NCBI GenBank assembly: GCA_030446945.1
Contig: JAUJMI010000155.1
Coordinates: 1-8,014, forward strand
Origin: Longimicrobium sp.
Lineage (GTDB): Bacteria; Gemmatimonadota; Gemmatimonadetes; Longimicrobiales; Longimicrobiaceae
Length of the DNA: 8,014 bases
Direction of reading: 5' to 3'
The position numbers and the translations under genes were made by a program. Of this stretch, positions 1 to 6,179 are shown piece by piece (positions within the stretch are counted from its first letter, which is position 1; each line of letters begins with the position of its first letter). The notes beneath the pieces were generated by a model that saw nothing but the letters and a program-made list of their open reading frames with translations, was not told the origin of the DNA and did not search any database.

Positions 1-958
1 TGTACTGCGCCGACACGTTGGTCAGGTTGCCGTCCTGCACCACGCACACCTGGATCGTCTGCATCTCGATCACCGGCGGCGGAGGCGTCGGCTGCACCAC
101 CGGCGGCTCGATGATCGGCGGCGGAGGCGGCGGCGGAAGGAGCGGGGGCGGGAAGACGTCGCCGAACATCGCCTTGAGGCCGATCACCACGCGCGTGGTC
201 ACGGCGGTGCGGTCGTCCGCGATCCGCACAGTGCTCCCCGTGAGCGCGGTCACCGGCCCGACGAAGCCGTCGCCCACGTGCACCGGCGAGTCGTACACGT
301 GCGCGGCGATCTCGCCGAACACTCCCAGCATCTCCGTGAAGCGCAGGAGGTCGATCCCCGCGCCCGCGGTGCCCTGGCCCACGGTGGCGTTTTCCGGCTC
401 GTAGCTCAGGCAGGCCCCCTGCGCAAATGTACCGGGCTCGCAGCCGGGGCGGTCCTCGCCGGCCACGTCCACCGTCAGCCCGCCGCCACCCGCGAACAGG
501 TACACGCTGCGGTACCAGTTCTCGCTGCGGATGAACGGGCGCGCCGCCAGGTTCAGGTCGTAGAAGTAGCTGTTGAGCGCGTAGAACTGCCGGTCGCCCG
601 CGTTGTCGAAGAGGTCAAAGAACCCTTCGCTCAGCGACGGAACCCGCATCGGCAGGTAGGCGCCGTGCAGCCGGATGCCGAAGCGCGGCGTCGCCCAAAA
701 GGTGCCGTGCGCCCCGAACGCCGGCGCGTACCCCGGCTTGAACGGCTGGCTGTCGTCGTTCTCCGTCGGGGTGGTGGTCCCGTTCAGCGTGATCGTCCTG
801 CTCTCGTACCACCGGCTCGTGGCCGAGCCGCCCACGTACACGCCCAGGTCGAACCGGCTGGCCCGCGGCGTTCCCATCATCATCTCCTGCGCCTGCGCCT
901 GCCCCGCCGATGCGGCCAGCAACGCCGCCATGGCCGCGGATATCAGTGTGCGTTTCAT
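1..958 (-). CDS. Outer-membrane beta-barrel-like exported protein, 3' end cut by window edge
   Basis: This gene reads leftward from an ATG and is still open at the window edge, so 319 residues are visible and the C-terminus is missing. Residues 1-23 form a Sec signal peptide with an AQA|QE cleavage site. Residues 30-265 alternate aromatic, glycine and polar residues in the manner of a transmembrane beta-barrel (for example FDLGVYVGGSA, SYFYDLNLAARPF and SVYLFAGGGGLTVDV). Cys173 and Cys183 sit in a short loop and could form a disulfide. Residues 267-297 are a proline-rich linker, as in OmpA-like proteins, followed by the start of another segment (IQVCVVQDGNLTNVSAQY) that I cannot assign. AGGAGG at 965-970, 6 bases before the ATG, fixes the start. 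It lies 88 bases after the TPR gene and may be the last visible gene of that operon. The substrate or role is unknown; the barrel call comes from sequence pattern, not a named family. Confidence 0.8.
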   Translation of the reverse strand, partial: MKRTLISAAMAALLAASAGQAQAQEMMMGTPRASRFDLGVYVGGSATSRWYESRTITLNGTTTPTENDDSQPFKPGYAPAFGAHGTFWATPRFGIRLHGAYLPMRVPSLSEGFFDLFDNAGDRQFYALNSYFYDLNLAARPFIRSENWYRSVYLFAGGGGLTVDVAGEDRPGCEPGTFAQGACLSYEPENATVGQGTAGAGIDLLRFTEMLGVFGEIAAHVYDSPVHVGDGFVGPVTALTGSTVRIADDRTAVTTRVVIGLKAMFGDVFPPPLLPPPPPPPIIEPPVVQPTPPPPVIEMQTIQVCVVQDGNLTNVSAQY

Positions 959-964
959 CGAGTT

Positions 965-970
965 CCTCCT
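965..970 (-). promoter_or_regulatory. Shine-Dalgarno of the beta-barrel gene
   Basis: A perfect AGGAGG stands 6 bases before the ATG at 958. It is the strongest ribosome-binding site in the window. Together with the signal peptide that follows, it supports a real gene on this strand against the arginine- and proline-rich open frames on the other strand. Confidence 0.75.
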
Positions 971-1046
971 CCCCTCCCCAAGTGATGGTGTTGGCGCACC
1001 CGTCGCCACTCTGGTGTAGCTCGGGCCTCGGTTCCGGACCCGCTCG

Positions 1047-2357
1047 TCATCCCTTCAGCGACGCCAGGATCTCCCGCGCCCGCGGCGCAAGCAGCGGGTG
1101 GTGCGGATTGGCATCGAGCGCACGCTCCAGGTGGCGCCGCGCGCCCGCGTCGTTGCCAAGCGCTGCCTCTATCATCCCCGCGTGGTAGAGGAATGACGGG
1201 TCTTGCGACCCGGTCCGCAACGCCTGCCCGATCGCGGCGCGGGCCGCCGGGTAGTCACCCGCCCGGTACAGCGCCCACGCGAGCAGATCGTACCCGAGCA
1301 GGTCCTTGCGCCCGCGGATCTCGTCCTGCAGCAGCTTCAGGGTTTCCGGGATGTTGCGGTTCCGGTCTACCCGGAACTGCGTCCACTGCCGGTTGTACGG
1401 CTCCGGGTTTTCGGCCGCGGACTCCTCCACCCGGCGGTAGTAGCGCTCCGCCGCCTGCTTGTCGCCGAGCGCGGCATGTGCGTCGCCGATGGTAGCCAGG
1501 GTCCGCAGGTCCGCCGCGTCGCCCACCATCTCCCCGTACTGGATCGCCTGCTTCCAGCGTCCCCGGTGCGCTTCCAGCCGCGCCATGGACGACACGAGCC
1601 GGAAGTCGTTCGGCTCCGCGGCCAGCCCCGCACGGAAGGCCCGTTCGGCCTCGTCCAGGCGCCCGGTCCGCAGTTCGTGCTCCCCCACCCGCAGGTGAAA
1701 CCACGCCACCTGCTCGCGCGGGAGGTCGGTCCGGAACTCGGCGCGGCGAGCGGCCTCGTGCAGAAGCTCTCGCTCCTCGCCCAGCTTGCCGGTTGCCTCG
1801 GCCCAGCGCGCCAGGCGCGGCGCCACCGCCAGCTGGTCGCGTGCGCTCTGCAGCGTGCCCAGCGTGACGCGGGCGGCTTCGTAGTCGCCCACCTCCATCT
1901 GGATCTCCGCCAGGAGGGCCCGATGCGCGGCATCTTCGGGCCAAACGCGCACGAGCTCCTGCGCCGCCTCCAGCGCTTCCGCGAACCGGTGCTGCGCCAG
2001 CAAGCTGGCGGTAAGCACGCGCGCGGCCCTGCTGTTGCTCTTGACCCGGATCGCGAGAGACTCCCGCGCGAGCTTTTCAGCCCGGCGGTAGTCTTCGAAT
2101 TCGGCGGTTTCGCGCGAACGCTGGAGATACAGCCCGGCCAGTGCGGCGCGGTCGGCCGCCGCGCGCGGGTCGCCCTTGATGCGTGCCTCGTAGAACTGGA
2201 TCCCCCGGTTGGTGGCCTCCACTTCCGACATCACACCACCCGGCTCGAGCAGCGCCACCGGCGCCGCCTCCACCGGCTTGGAACGCGACGCCATCCATCC
2301 TGCGCCGATCCCGCCCGCGAGCACACAGGCCGCGGCTGCCGTTACCCATCGCTTCAC
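1047..2357 (-). CDS. Tetratricopeptide-repeat protein with N-terminal signal or anchor
   Basis: This is a 436-residue protein starting with GTG. Residues 1-25 are a basic start followed by a hydrophobic stretch (VTAAAACVLAGGIGAGWMA), so the protein is exported or anchored in the inner membrane with its repeats in the periplasm. Most of the rest is helical TPR-like repeats; the clearest are at about 217-250 (GEHELRTGRLDEAERAF), 283-311 (GDAHAALGDKQAAERYY), 355-384 (LAWALYRAGDYPAARAAIGQAL) and 388-420 (AGMIEAALGNDAGARRHLERAL). TPR arrays usually serve as protein-protein scaffolds; no catalytic motif is visible. The frame is open for 90 more codons upstream, but that part overlaps the preceding gene and is arginine-rich without a domain, so I place the start at the GTG with GGAGG 5 bases before it. 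The gene follows the lipoprotein gene after 65 bases and probably belongs to the same operon. Confidence 0.85.
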   Translation of the reverse strand: MKRWVTAAAACVLAGGIGAGWMASRSKPVEAAPVALLEPGGVMSEVEATNRGIQFYEARIKGDPRAAADRAALAGLYLQRSRETAEFEDYRRAEKLARESLAIRVKSNSRAARVLTASLLAQHRFAEALEAAQELVRVWPEDAAHRALLAEIQMEVGDYEAARVTLGTLQSARDQLAVAPRLARWAEATGKLGEERELLHEAARRAEFRTDLPREQVAWFHLRVGEHELRTGRLDEAERAFRAGLAAEPNDFRLVSSMARLEAHRGRWKQAIQYGEMVGDAADLRTLATIGDAHAALGDKQAAERYYRRVEESAAENPEPYNRQWTQFRVDRNRNIPETLKLLQDEIRGRKDLLGYDLLAWALYRAGDYPAARAAIGQALRTGSQDPSFLYHAGMIEAALGNDAGARRHLERALDANPHHPLLAPRAREILASLKG

Positions 2358-2362
2358 GTCAT

Positions 2363-2367
2363 CCTCC
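2363..2367 (-). promoter_or_regulatory. Shine-Dalgarno that sets the TPR gene start
   Basis: GGAGG lies 5 bases before the GTG at 2357. An ATG between them (2360-2362) is in another frame and reaches a stop after two codons, so it is not the start. This site is the reason to prefer 2357 over the longer open frame that begins at 2627 inside the upstream gene. Confidence 0.6.
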
Positions 2368-2376
2368 AGTGGGCCG

Positions 2377-2400
2377 GGCTCGCCCCATGCGGGGCGAGCC
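2377..2400 (-). promoter_or_regulatory. Perfect intercistronic hairpin between lipoprotein and TPR genes
   Basis: Two exact 10-base arms (2377-2386 and 2391-2400) enclose a 4-base loop. The stem is very GC-rich and would form in RNA. It lies 22 bases after the lipoprotein stop codon and ends 9 bases before the Shine-Dalgarno of the TPR gene. On the coding strand no U-run follows it, so a full intrinsic terminator is unlikely. Partial attenuation, or protection of the upstream mRNA end, fits better. On the opposite strand the stem is followed by ATTTTCTT, which resembles a terminator tail, but I see no plus-strand gene that would need it. Confidence 0.55.
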
Positions 2401-2422
2401 ATTTTCTTCCCAGTCCCGTGCG

Positions 2423-3064
2423 TCAGGGCGCCGCGACGTACGGGAAGGTGTTCGGGTCCTGCTGCGAATCGCGGACGTTGTCGGTCGTCAGCCCGGGGCT
2501 CACGTTGTTCGTGTTCCCCAGCGCGGCCCCGAAGACCACACCCAGCGCCTTGTCCACCACGTCGTCCCTGTCCAGCTTGCGGCCGCCGTACCCGGTGTTG
2601 TTGGGGGCGAGCACATAGGTCAGCCACCCCACCAGTGCCGATTCGTCCGTCTGGTTGGCCGTGACTCCGCTCGCCCGGTTCGGGAACACCATCAGCATGT
2701 CCGGGAGGAGGGCGTTGGCTACCGCGCCCGCGTAGGCCGTGTCGCGCTTCGCCACGTTCGCCACGAAGCCCTTCAAGTCGTCGCGGAAGTTGCGGCGGTC
2801 CGTGCTCGGGTTGGTGGTGTTGTGGAAGCCGTGCAGTCGCTTCTCCAGTAGCGCTTCACTGACCAGCGGATTGCCCAGCCGCTCGATCTGGTTGAAGACC
2901 AGATTGTTGTTCCCCACCCGTACGGTGTCTCTGCGCACCACGGTTACGGTGTCCGGCCTCTGTACGTTGGTGATCGTACGGGTGTCGTCTCCATCGCAGG
3001 CAGCCGCCAGCACCGCAACCACCAGGGCGGCCAGCGGGGCCCCGACTCGCTTCAGCATCCTCAT
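2423..3064 (-). CDS. Lipoprotein resembling the C-terminal part of DUF4331 proteins
   Basis: This is a 213-residue protein. Residues 1-23 form a lipoprotein signal ending LAAAC, so Cys23 is the probable lipidated residue. Residues 28-54 are a Thr/Val/Arg-rich low-complexity linker. From residue 59 the sequence resembles the second half of full-length DUF4331 proteins as I know the family: QIERLGNPLVSEALL (59-73), then GGRKLDRDDVVDKALGVVFG (160-179) and an ending TFPYVAAP (206-213), like the family's GRRLxDDVVD and TFPYLxxP motifs. The preceding gene carries the N-terminal half, so the pair looks like one domain split in two. The start is the ATG at 3064, with AGGAG (3072-3076) 7 bases upstream; a second ATG lies two codons later. 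The frame is open for 28 more codons, but they lack a signal sequence. Asp at position +2 after the lipid-bearing Cys would mean inner-membrane retention by the E. coli rule; whether that holds here is unknown. Confidence 0.8.
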   Translation of the reverse strand: MRMLKRVGAPLAALVVAVLAAACDGDDTRTITNVQRPDTVTVVRRDTVRVGNNNLVFNQIERLGNPLVSEALLEKRLHGFHNTTNPSTDRRNFRDDLKGFVANVAKRDTAYAGAVANALLPDMLMVFPNRASGVTANQTDESALVGWLTYVLAPNNTGYGGRKLDRDDVVDKALGVVFGAALGNTNNVSPGLTTDNVRDSQQDPNTFPYVAAP

Positions 3065-3110
3065 CGTGCCACTCCTTTGATTACGTTTGACTGAATTGCA
3101 CGGGCGCCAC

Positions 3111-3884
3111 TTAGCGGCCGATCGTCGCCCAAACTCCCATGCTCGCATTCGCTCCGGTCCCTACGCCCAGCGCCGACTCGGGCATCTCCAAGACGATCGA
3201 CAGGGTGTTGGCCCCCTCGAAGAGGTCCTTCGGCGTGCAGCTGGTGTCGAACGGAGCGGAGGCACCGCAGAACGCGGTGGGCATCCGAGCATCCTTGTCC
3301 ACGTTGTTCAGGAAGGTGAAGGGGCGACGGTCCGGAAGGATCTGCACGAACTGCTCGAAGTCGAGGTAGAAGGGGTCCCCGCGCTGCCCCGTGAACACCT
3401 GCATCGCGGTGGCGGTGCCGAACGAGCCGCCGAAGTTGCCCTGCAGAACGGGACCCGCAACCAGGCGGTTGATCATCCCGGTCGTGTCGCCGGCGGCGTT
3501 CACCGGCGCGGCCGGCCCCAGCACGCTCACGCGCTGCGTGCCGTTGGTCATGTCGTCGAACAGGATCTGGATGACCCGGTCTTCCCTGGCATCGCCGTTG
3601 GTGTCGATCTTGAACTGGTACAGCGCGTTCGGGTCGAAGCGCGGCACGTTGCGGCCGAGTGCGTTGGTCGGCGAGCCCACATTCATGACCAGCACGACCC
3701 GCCCATCCGTGGAGCCGGGGAACACGAACACGTCGGTCAGGTCGAGGGTGGGGCTCACCTCCACCTCCGCCGTGTCCACGTGGTCCGACCCGATTGCCTG
3801 CCTGACGCCCGCCACCGTGGCCACGGACGCGGCGGCCAGTAGCACCGCCGCGGCTCCGCGTCGGGCCGAGAACGACATCCTCAT
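3111..3884 (-). CDS. DUF4331-type exported protein, N-terminal part of the family only
   Basis: This is a 257-residue protein. Residues 1-32 contain a Sec-type signal (basic start, AAAVLLAAASVATVAGV core). The mature part opens with SDH (33-35) and DLTDVFVFP (48-56), the typical start of DUF4331 proteins, followed by VVLVMNV (63-69), YQFKIDTNGDAREDRVIQI (89-107), MQVFTGQRGDPFYLD (161-175) and GANTLSIVLEMP (224-235). Cys206 and Cys216 could form a disulfide. DUF4331 has no established biochemical function; members are exported. The protein stops at VWATIGR, about where full-length members continue into a QxxRLGxPLVNE segment; that segment appears in the next gene, 46 bases downstream. The ATG at 3884 is chosen because GGGAGGA (3891-3897) lies 6 bases before it and the signal peptide begins there; the longer open frame to 4073 adds no recognisable sequence. 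It is probably the first gene of the cluster. Confidence 0.85.
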   Translation of the reverse strand: MRMSFSARRGAAAVLLAAASVATVAGVRQAIGSDHVDTAEVEVSPTLDLTDVFVFPGSTDGRVVLVMNVGSPTNALGRNVPRFDPNALYQFKIDTNGDAREDRVIQILFDDMTNGTQRVSVLGPAAPVNAAGDTTGMINRLVAGPVLQGNFGGSFGTATAMQVFTGQRGDPFYLDFEQFVQILPDRRPFTFLNNVDKDARMPTAFCGASAPFDTSCTPKDLFEGANTLSIVLEMPESALGVGTGANASMGVWATIGR

Positions 3885-3911
3885 GGGTGTTCCTCCCTGC
3901 TGGTTGTGATT

Positions 3912-3939
3912 CCGGCGGAGCCTCGCGCTCCGGTGCCGG
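3912..3939 (-). promoter_or_regulatory. Hairpin in the leader of the DUF4331 gene
   Basis: Arms 3912-3921 and 3927-3931 plus 3935-3939 pair over ten positions, with a 3-base bulge (3932-3934) and a 5-base loop. It ends 14 bases before the GGGAGGA ribosome-binding site. It could affect stability or translation of the leader, but no known riboswitch or protein-binding motif is recognisable. Confidence 0.35.
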
Positions 3940-4069
3940 GCCCTGCGTTGCCTTTCAGATGGGCGATGGAGGGGCCCAGTCTGAGCGCCGTTCACCACTC
4001 CCTTCCGTATAGCTACGCCGCCCGCGCGCGGATGGATTCTGTCCTGCCGAAAATAGGTACCACTTGGGC

Positions 4070-4162
4070 TCACCCGGTGGCGCGGAGACGCGGAGGAGGA
4101 AAACCCTCACACAGAGGCCGCAGAGAGAGAACCGCAAGCCAAAAAGGGAGAACCACTTCGCG
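4070..4162 (+). repeat. Interspersed intergenic repeat, copy A
   Basis: This copy begins TCACCCGG, continues with GCGGAGACGCGGAGGA (4082-4097), then CTCACACAGAGGC, a purine-rich AGAGAGAGAAC stretch and GGGAGAACCACTTC near its end. The reverse complement of 4354-4432 has the same blocks in the same order. Repeats of this 'cgcggagacgcggag / cacagaggc' style occur between genes in many large bacterial genomes; I know no function for them. They are non-coding. Confidence 0.6.
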
Positions 4163-4227
4163 CTAGGTCGTGTGTGGCGGGTCGGCGGGAGCGGGGTACG
4201 CTGAACCGCCGTTGGATTGGACCGCGG

Positions 4228-4246
4228 GGTGGCGGCGACCGCCACC
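4228..4246. repeat. Perfect short inverted repeat
   Basis: GGTGGCGG and CCGCCACC enclose the 3-base loop CGA. It lies between the two inverted interspersed repeat copies. Neither strand has a U-run after it, so it is not a clear terminator. Its function is unknown. Confidence 0.4.
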
Positions 4247-4353
4247 TGCTTGCGCCCGAACATGGGACAGTGCGGCTCCCACGGCAGAGCCCGTCTCCTT
4301 CCCTACGCGCCACGACGACTGTGCAGATGCAGGTGCGGTGTGGCGCTTCGTTC

Positions 4354-4432
4354 AGGAAGTGGTTTTCTCTCCCTGCCGCTGTGCCTCCGTGTGAGCCCAT
4401 GCAGATGCGGTCCTCCGCGTCTCCGGGTGAGG
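4354..4432 (-). repeat. Interspersed intergenic repeat, copy B (inverted relative to A)
   Basis: Read on the minus strand it gives CTCACCCGGAGACGCGGAGGA, then GGCTCACACGGAGGC and GAGAGAAAACCACTTCC. These blocks match copy A in order, with small insertions and deletions between them. It ends about 30 bases downstream of the stop codon of the cupin-type AraC gene. Confidence 0.6.
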
Positions 4433-4462
4433 CAAAACGGAGGCCCGGGTCCGCGGTTCAGC

Positions 4463-5347
4463 TCAGACGGTGGCCGTGAGCTCGGCGTCATGCTCGGCCC
4501 AGGCGTCGCCGCGGTCGCTCCACTCGGGCGCGCCGCGGGTGTTGCGGACGTACGCGCCGGGGGTCACGCCGACGTGGCGGGCGAAGTAGCGCGTCAGGTG
4601 GCTCTGGTCCGCGAAGCCTGCTTCCAGGGCCGCGCGGCTGATGGGCACGCCGCTGGCCAGGAGCGAGCGCGCCGCGGCAATGCGCAGCTGAGTCTGGTAC
4701 GTGTGCGGCGGGACGCCGAAGCGCTTGGCGAAGGCGCGCAGCAGGTGGAACTTGCTGAGCCCCGCCGCCGCCGCCACCTCGTCCAGCGACACCGCCCGCC
4801 CCGGCGATTGGTGCAGCAGGTCGCGCGCACGCAGGAGCGCCGCCGAGCCCGGATCGGCGGGGGCGGGGCGGGGGGCGGGCTCCACGAAGCGGCGCAGCAC
4901 CTCATCCAGCACCAGCGCCAGCCGGCACTGCGCCTCCAGCGCCGACGCGTCGCGGTCCAGCGCCGCGTGCAGCGCCGTGATCGCGCGGAATAGTGTGGCA
5001 TCGGAGGTACAGGCGGGGCGCAGATGCGCCGGTTCCGCGCTCCCTCCACGGTAGGTTGCGAGCACCTCGGGAGCCACGAAAAGGACGCGGAACGAGGCCG
5101 GCCCGTCCACCCGGCGGTCGGCGTGTACCTCTCCCGGCTCCATCATGAGCGTGTCGCCCGGGCGCACGGCATGGGTCTCCTGCCGGTAGCGGTACTCACC
5201 CGTTCCGCGGTAAACGGCGGTCAGCGCATACACTTCGTGGTACCAGCGCCAGAGGCGGTGGCTCCCGTCCACGCCCATCACCTCGACCCCCGGGAGAACC
5301 GCGGGGCGCCACACCCGCACCTGTTCTTCCAGCACCTTGCTCGCCAC
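4463..5347 (-). CDS. AraC-family transcriptional regulator with cupin-like sensor domain
   Basis: This is a 294-residue cytoplasmic regulator. Residues 10-100 resemble the AraC N-terminal cupin (GEYRYRQETHAVRPGDTLMM followed by EPGEVH, at 50-75), which normally binds a small effector. The C-terminal third carries two helix-turn-helix units of the AraC DNA-binding domain: VSLDEVAAAAGLSKFHLLRAF (186-206) and PISRAALEAGFADQSHLTRYF (235-255), followed by the family hallmark GVTPGAY. The length is normal for the family. I chose the GTG at 5347 because GAGG (5353-5356) lies 5 bases before it; a GTG two codons earlier (5353) overlaps that site. The effector and targets cannot be read from the sequence. 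Autoregulation, or control of the divergent-looking but co-directional DUF4331 cluster downstream, are guesses. It is a paralogue of the shorter AraC protein upstream, sharing SKFHL and PPHTYQ. Confidence 0.9.
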   Translation of the reverse strand: MASKVLEEQVRVWRPAVLPGVEVMGVDGSHRLWRWYHEVYALTAVYRGTGEYRYRQETHAVRPGDTLMMEPGEVHADRRVDGPASFRVLFVAPEVLATYRGGSAEPAHLRPACTSDATLFRAITALHAALDRDASALEAQCRLALVLDEVLRRFVEPAPRPAPADPGSAALLRARDLLHQSPGRAVSLDEVAAAAGLSKFHLLRAFAKRFGVPPHTYQTQLRIAAARSLLASGVPISRAALEAGFADQSHLTRYFARHVGVTPGAYVRNTRGAPEWSDRGDAWAEHDAELTATV

Positions 5348-5470
5348 GCGCACCTCTGCAGAGTAGATCGTTCCGACGCCTGCGGAGCGCCGCGATCCCC
5401 GGAGGCCCGCAAGATGGCTGCCAATAGTATGGCCCGAAACTGACGTTTACTCCGGGCGCCGGATGTACCC

Positions 5471-5510
5471 GGTGCGGGAGGAGGACGGCATCGGCCGCAC
5501 CTCTCCCGCA
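5471..5510. repeat. Inverted repeat between the two AraC genes
   Basis: TGCGGGAG (5473-5480) and CTCCCGCA (5503-5510) are exact inverted arms 22 bases apart. A competing pair, GGTGCGG (5471-5477) and CCGCACC (5495-5501), overlaps them, so two alternative folds are possible. It sits after the short AraC gene and before the longer one. The rest of the 265-base gap shows no gene. This could be a 3' end structure or an operator; neither is proven. Confidence 0.35.
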
Positions 5511-5612
5511 GCTCGGCACTGCATCCAGCCCCGGCGTAGCGGAGCAGGATCTACGGGGTACACCCGCTTCATCGCTGCTGCCGTCTCAGGCGACGCCCGC
5601 GCCCACCGCTAC

Positions 5613-6047
5613 TCAGTCCGTAGTGGCGAGCAGGGCCGGCCGCTCGCGCGAGTAGCGGCCGGGCGTGGTGCCGGTGAAACGCTTGAAGTGGCGGCATAGG
5701 TGACTGGCGTCGGAGAAGCCGGTGCGCACGGCGGCGTCCTGCACCGAGACTCCGTCCCGCAGCATCTCCATGGCGCGGTCGACGCGCACCCGGTTCTGAT
5801 AGGTGTGCGGCGGAATCCCGACGGATTCGGTGAAGCGGCGCGCGAGGTGGAACTTGCTCACCCCGGCGACGCCGGCGAGCTCGTCCAGCGGGACGTTGCG
5901 GATCCAGTGCTCATCCAGGTAAGCGCGGGCACGCGTCACGTATGGCGCGGCGCGGCCGTCGCCAGCGGAGGAGAGCGGGGCGATCTGCGGGGCGGCGTCG
6001 GGCATCGGCAACGGACGGAAGGAGGGACGCACCGGAAGTGTGTCCAA
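5613..6047 (-). CDS. Short AraC-family DNA-binding protein without sensor domain
   Basis: This is a 144-residue protein that consists almost only of an AraC DNA-binding domain. Residues 1-33 are Pro/Ala-rich and without a fold I recognise. The two helix-turn-helix units are NVPLDELAGVAGVSKFHLARR (51-71) and VSVQDAAVRTGFSDASHLCRHF (100-121), followed by TGTTPGRYSRE. Typical AraC regulators are near 280-300 residues with an effector domain; that part is absent, and no remnant is obvious upstream. The start is a TTG at 6047 with GGAG 7 bases before it; an ATG at 6005 (residue 15) is the alternative but lacks a ribosome-binding site. Both starts keep the whole domain. It may act without a ligand, like the MarA/SoxS type, where abundance is the signal; this is an inference. 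It is a tandem paralogue of the next gene. Confidence 0.85.
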   Translation of the reverse strand: MDTLPVRPSFRPLPMPDAAPQIAPLSSAGDGRAAPYVTRARAYLDEHWIRNVPLDELAGVAGVSKFHLARRFTESVGIPPHTYQNRVRVDRAMEMLRDGVSVQDAAVRTGFSDASHLCRHFKRFTGTTPGRYSRERPALLATTD

Positions 6048-6110
6048 TTTGCCACTCCACCTTCCACCGGTCTTGAAGAAAAATGCGCCCCGCGAACGTC
6101 ACGGCCGAGC

Positions 6111-6179
6111 GAGTTTCTTTCTGTTCCGTCTTGCCGTCCCCTCCGATGTCTCTGTGCGAGATTGTTTTTCCTCCGCGTC
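6111..6179 (-). repeat. Interspersed intergenic repeat, diverged copy C
   Basis: On the plus strand this reads GTTTCTTTCTGTTCCG, then TCTCTGTGCGAG and TTTTTCCTCCGCGTC. It follows the same order as the reverse complement of copy A (CTCTGTGTGAGGG, TTTTCCTCCTCCGCGTC), so it has the orientation of copy B. It lies between the acyltransferase and the short AraC gene, and its end overlaps the acyltransferase stop codon (6178-6180). Confidence 0.45.

Larger units (their letters stand above)
3885..4462. other. 578-base intergenic region upstream of the DUF4331 cluster
   Basis: No open frame here looks coding. It contains the leader of the DUF4331 gene with a hairpin (3912-3939), two inverted copies of an interspersed repeat (4070-4162 and 4354-4432) and a short perfect hairpin (4228-4246). 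A 9-base direct repeat, TGCAGATGC, occurs at 4322-4330 and 4400-4408. The promoter of the DUF4331 cluster should lie here, but I found no convincing -35/-10 pair. The only AT-rich spots on the minus strand are around 4007-4016 and 4048-4058. Confidence 0.6.

Noticed and set aside
278..985. Plus-strand open frame of 235 codons opposite the barrel gene
   Set aside because: Composition is typical of a shadow frame. The minus strand shows a signal peptide and a perfect AGGAGG.
1203..2618. Long plus-strand open frame of 471 codons opposite the TPR gene
   Set aside because: Its protein is Arg/Pro/His/Val-rich without domains, and the opposite strand has a signal peptide, TPR motifs and a ribosome-binding site. 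It is a high-GC shadow.
2358..2627. 90-codon N-terminal extension of the TPR protein
   Set aside because: It overlaps the end of the lipoprotein gene by about 200 bases, is arginine-rich, and would bury the signal sequence in the protein interior.
4007..4060. AT-rich spots on the minus strand (GCTATAC, CTATTTTC) as a promoter of the DUF4331 cluster
   Set aside because: No -35-like hexamer lies at 16-18 bases from either, so the match is not better than chance.
3885..4073. 63-codon N-terminal extension of the DUF4331 protein
   Set aside because: The extension has no recognisable sequence, and a ribosome-binding site plus signal peptide begin exactly at 3884.
5413..5426. GCCA-N6-TGGC with a TACTAT hexamer upstream of the cupin-type AraC gene, as operator and -10 box
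   Set aside because: The arms are only four bases and no -35 partner is found. It is too weak to annotate.
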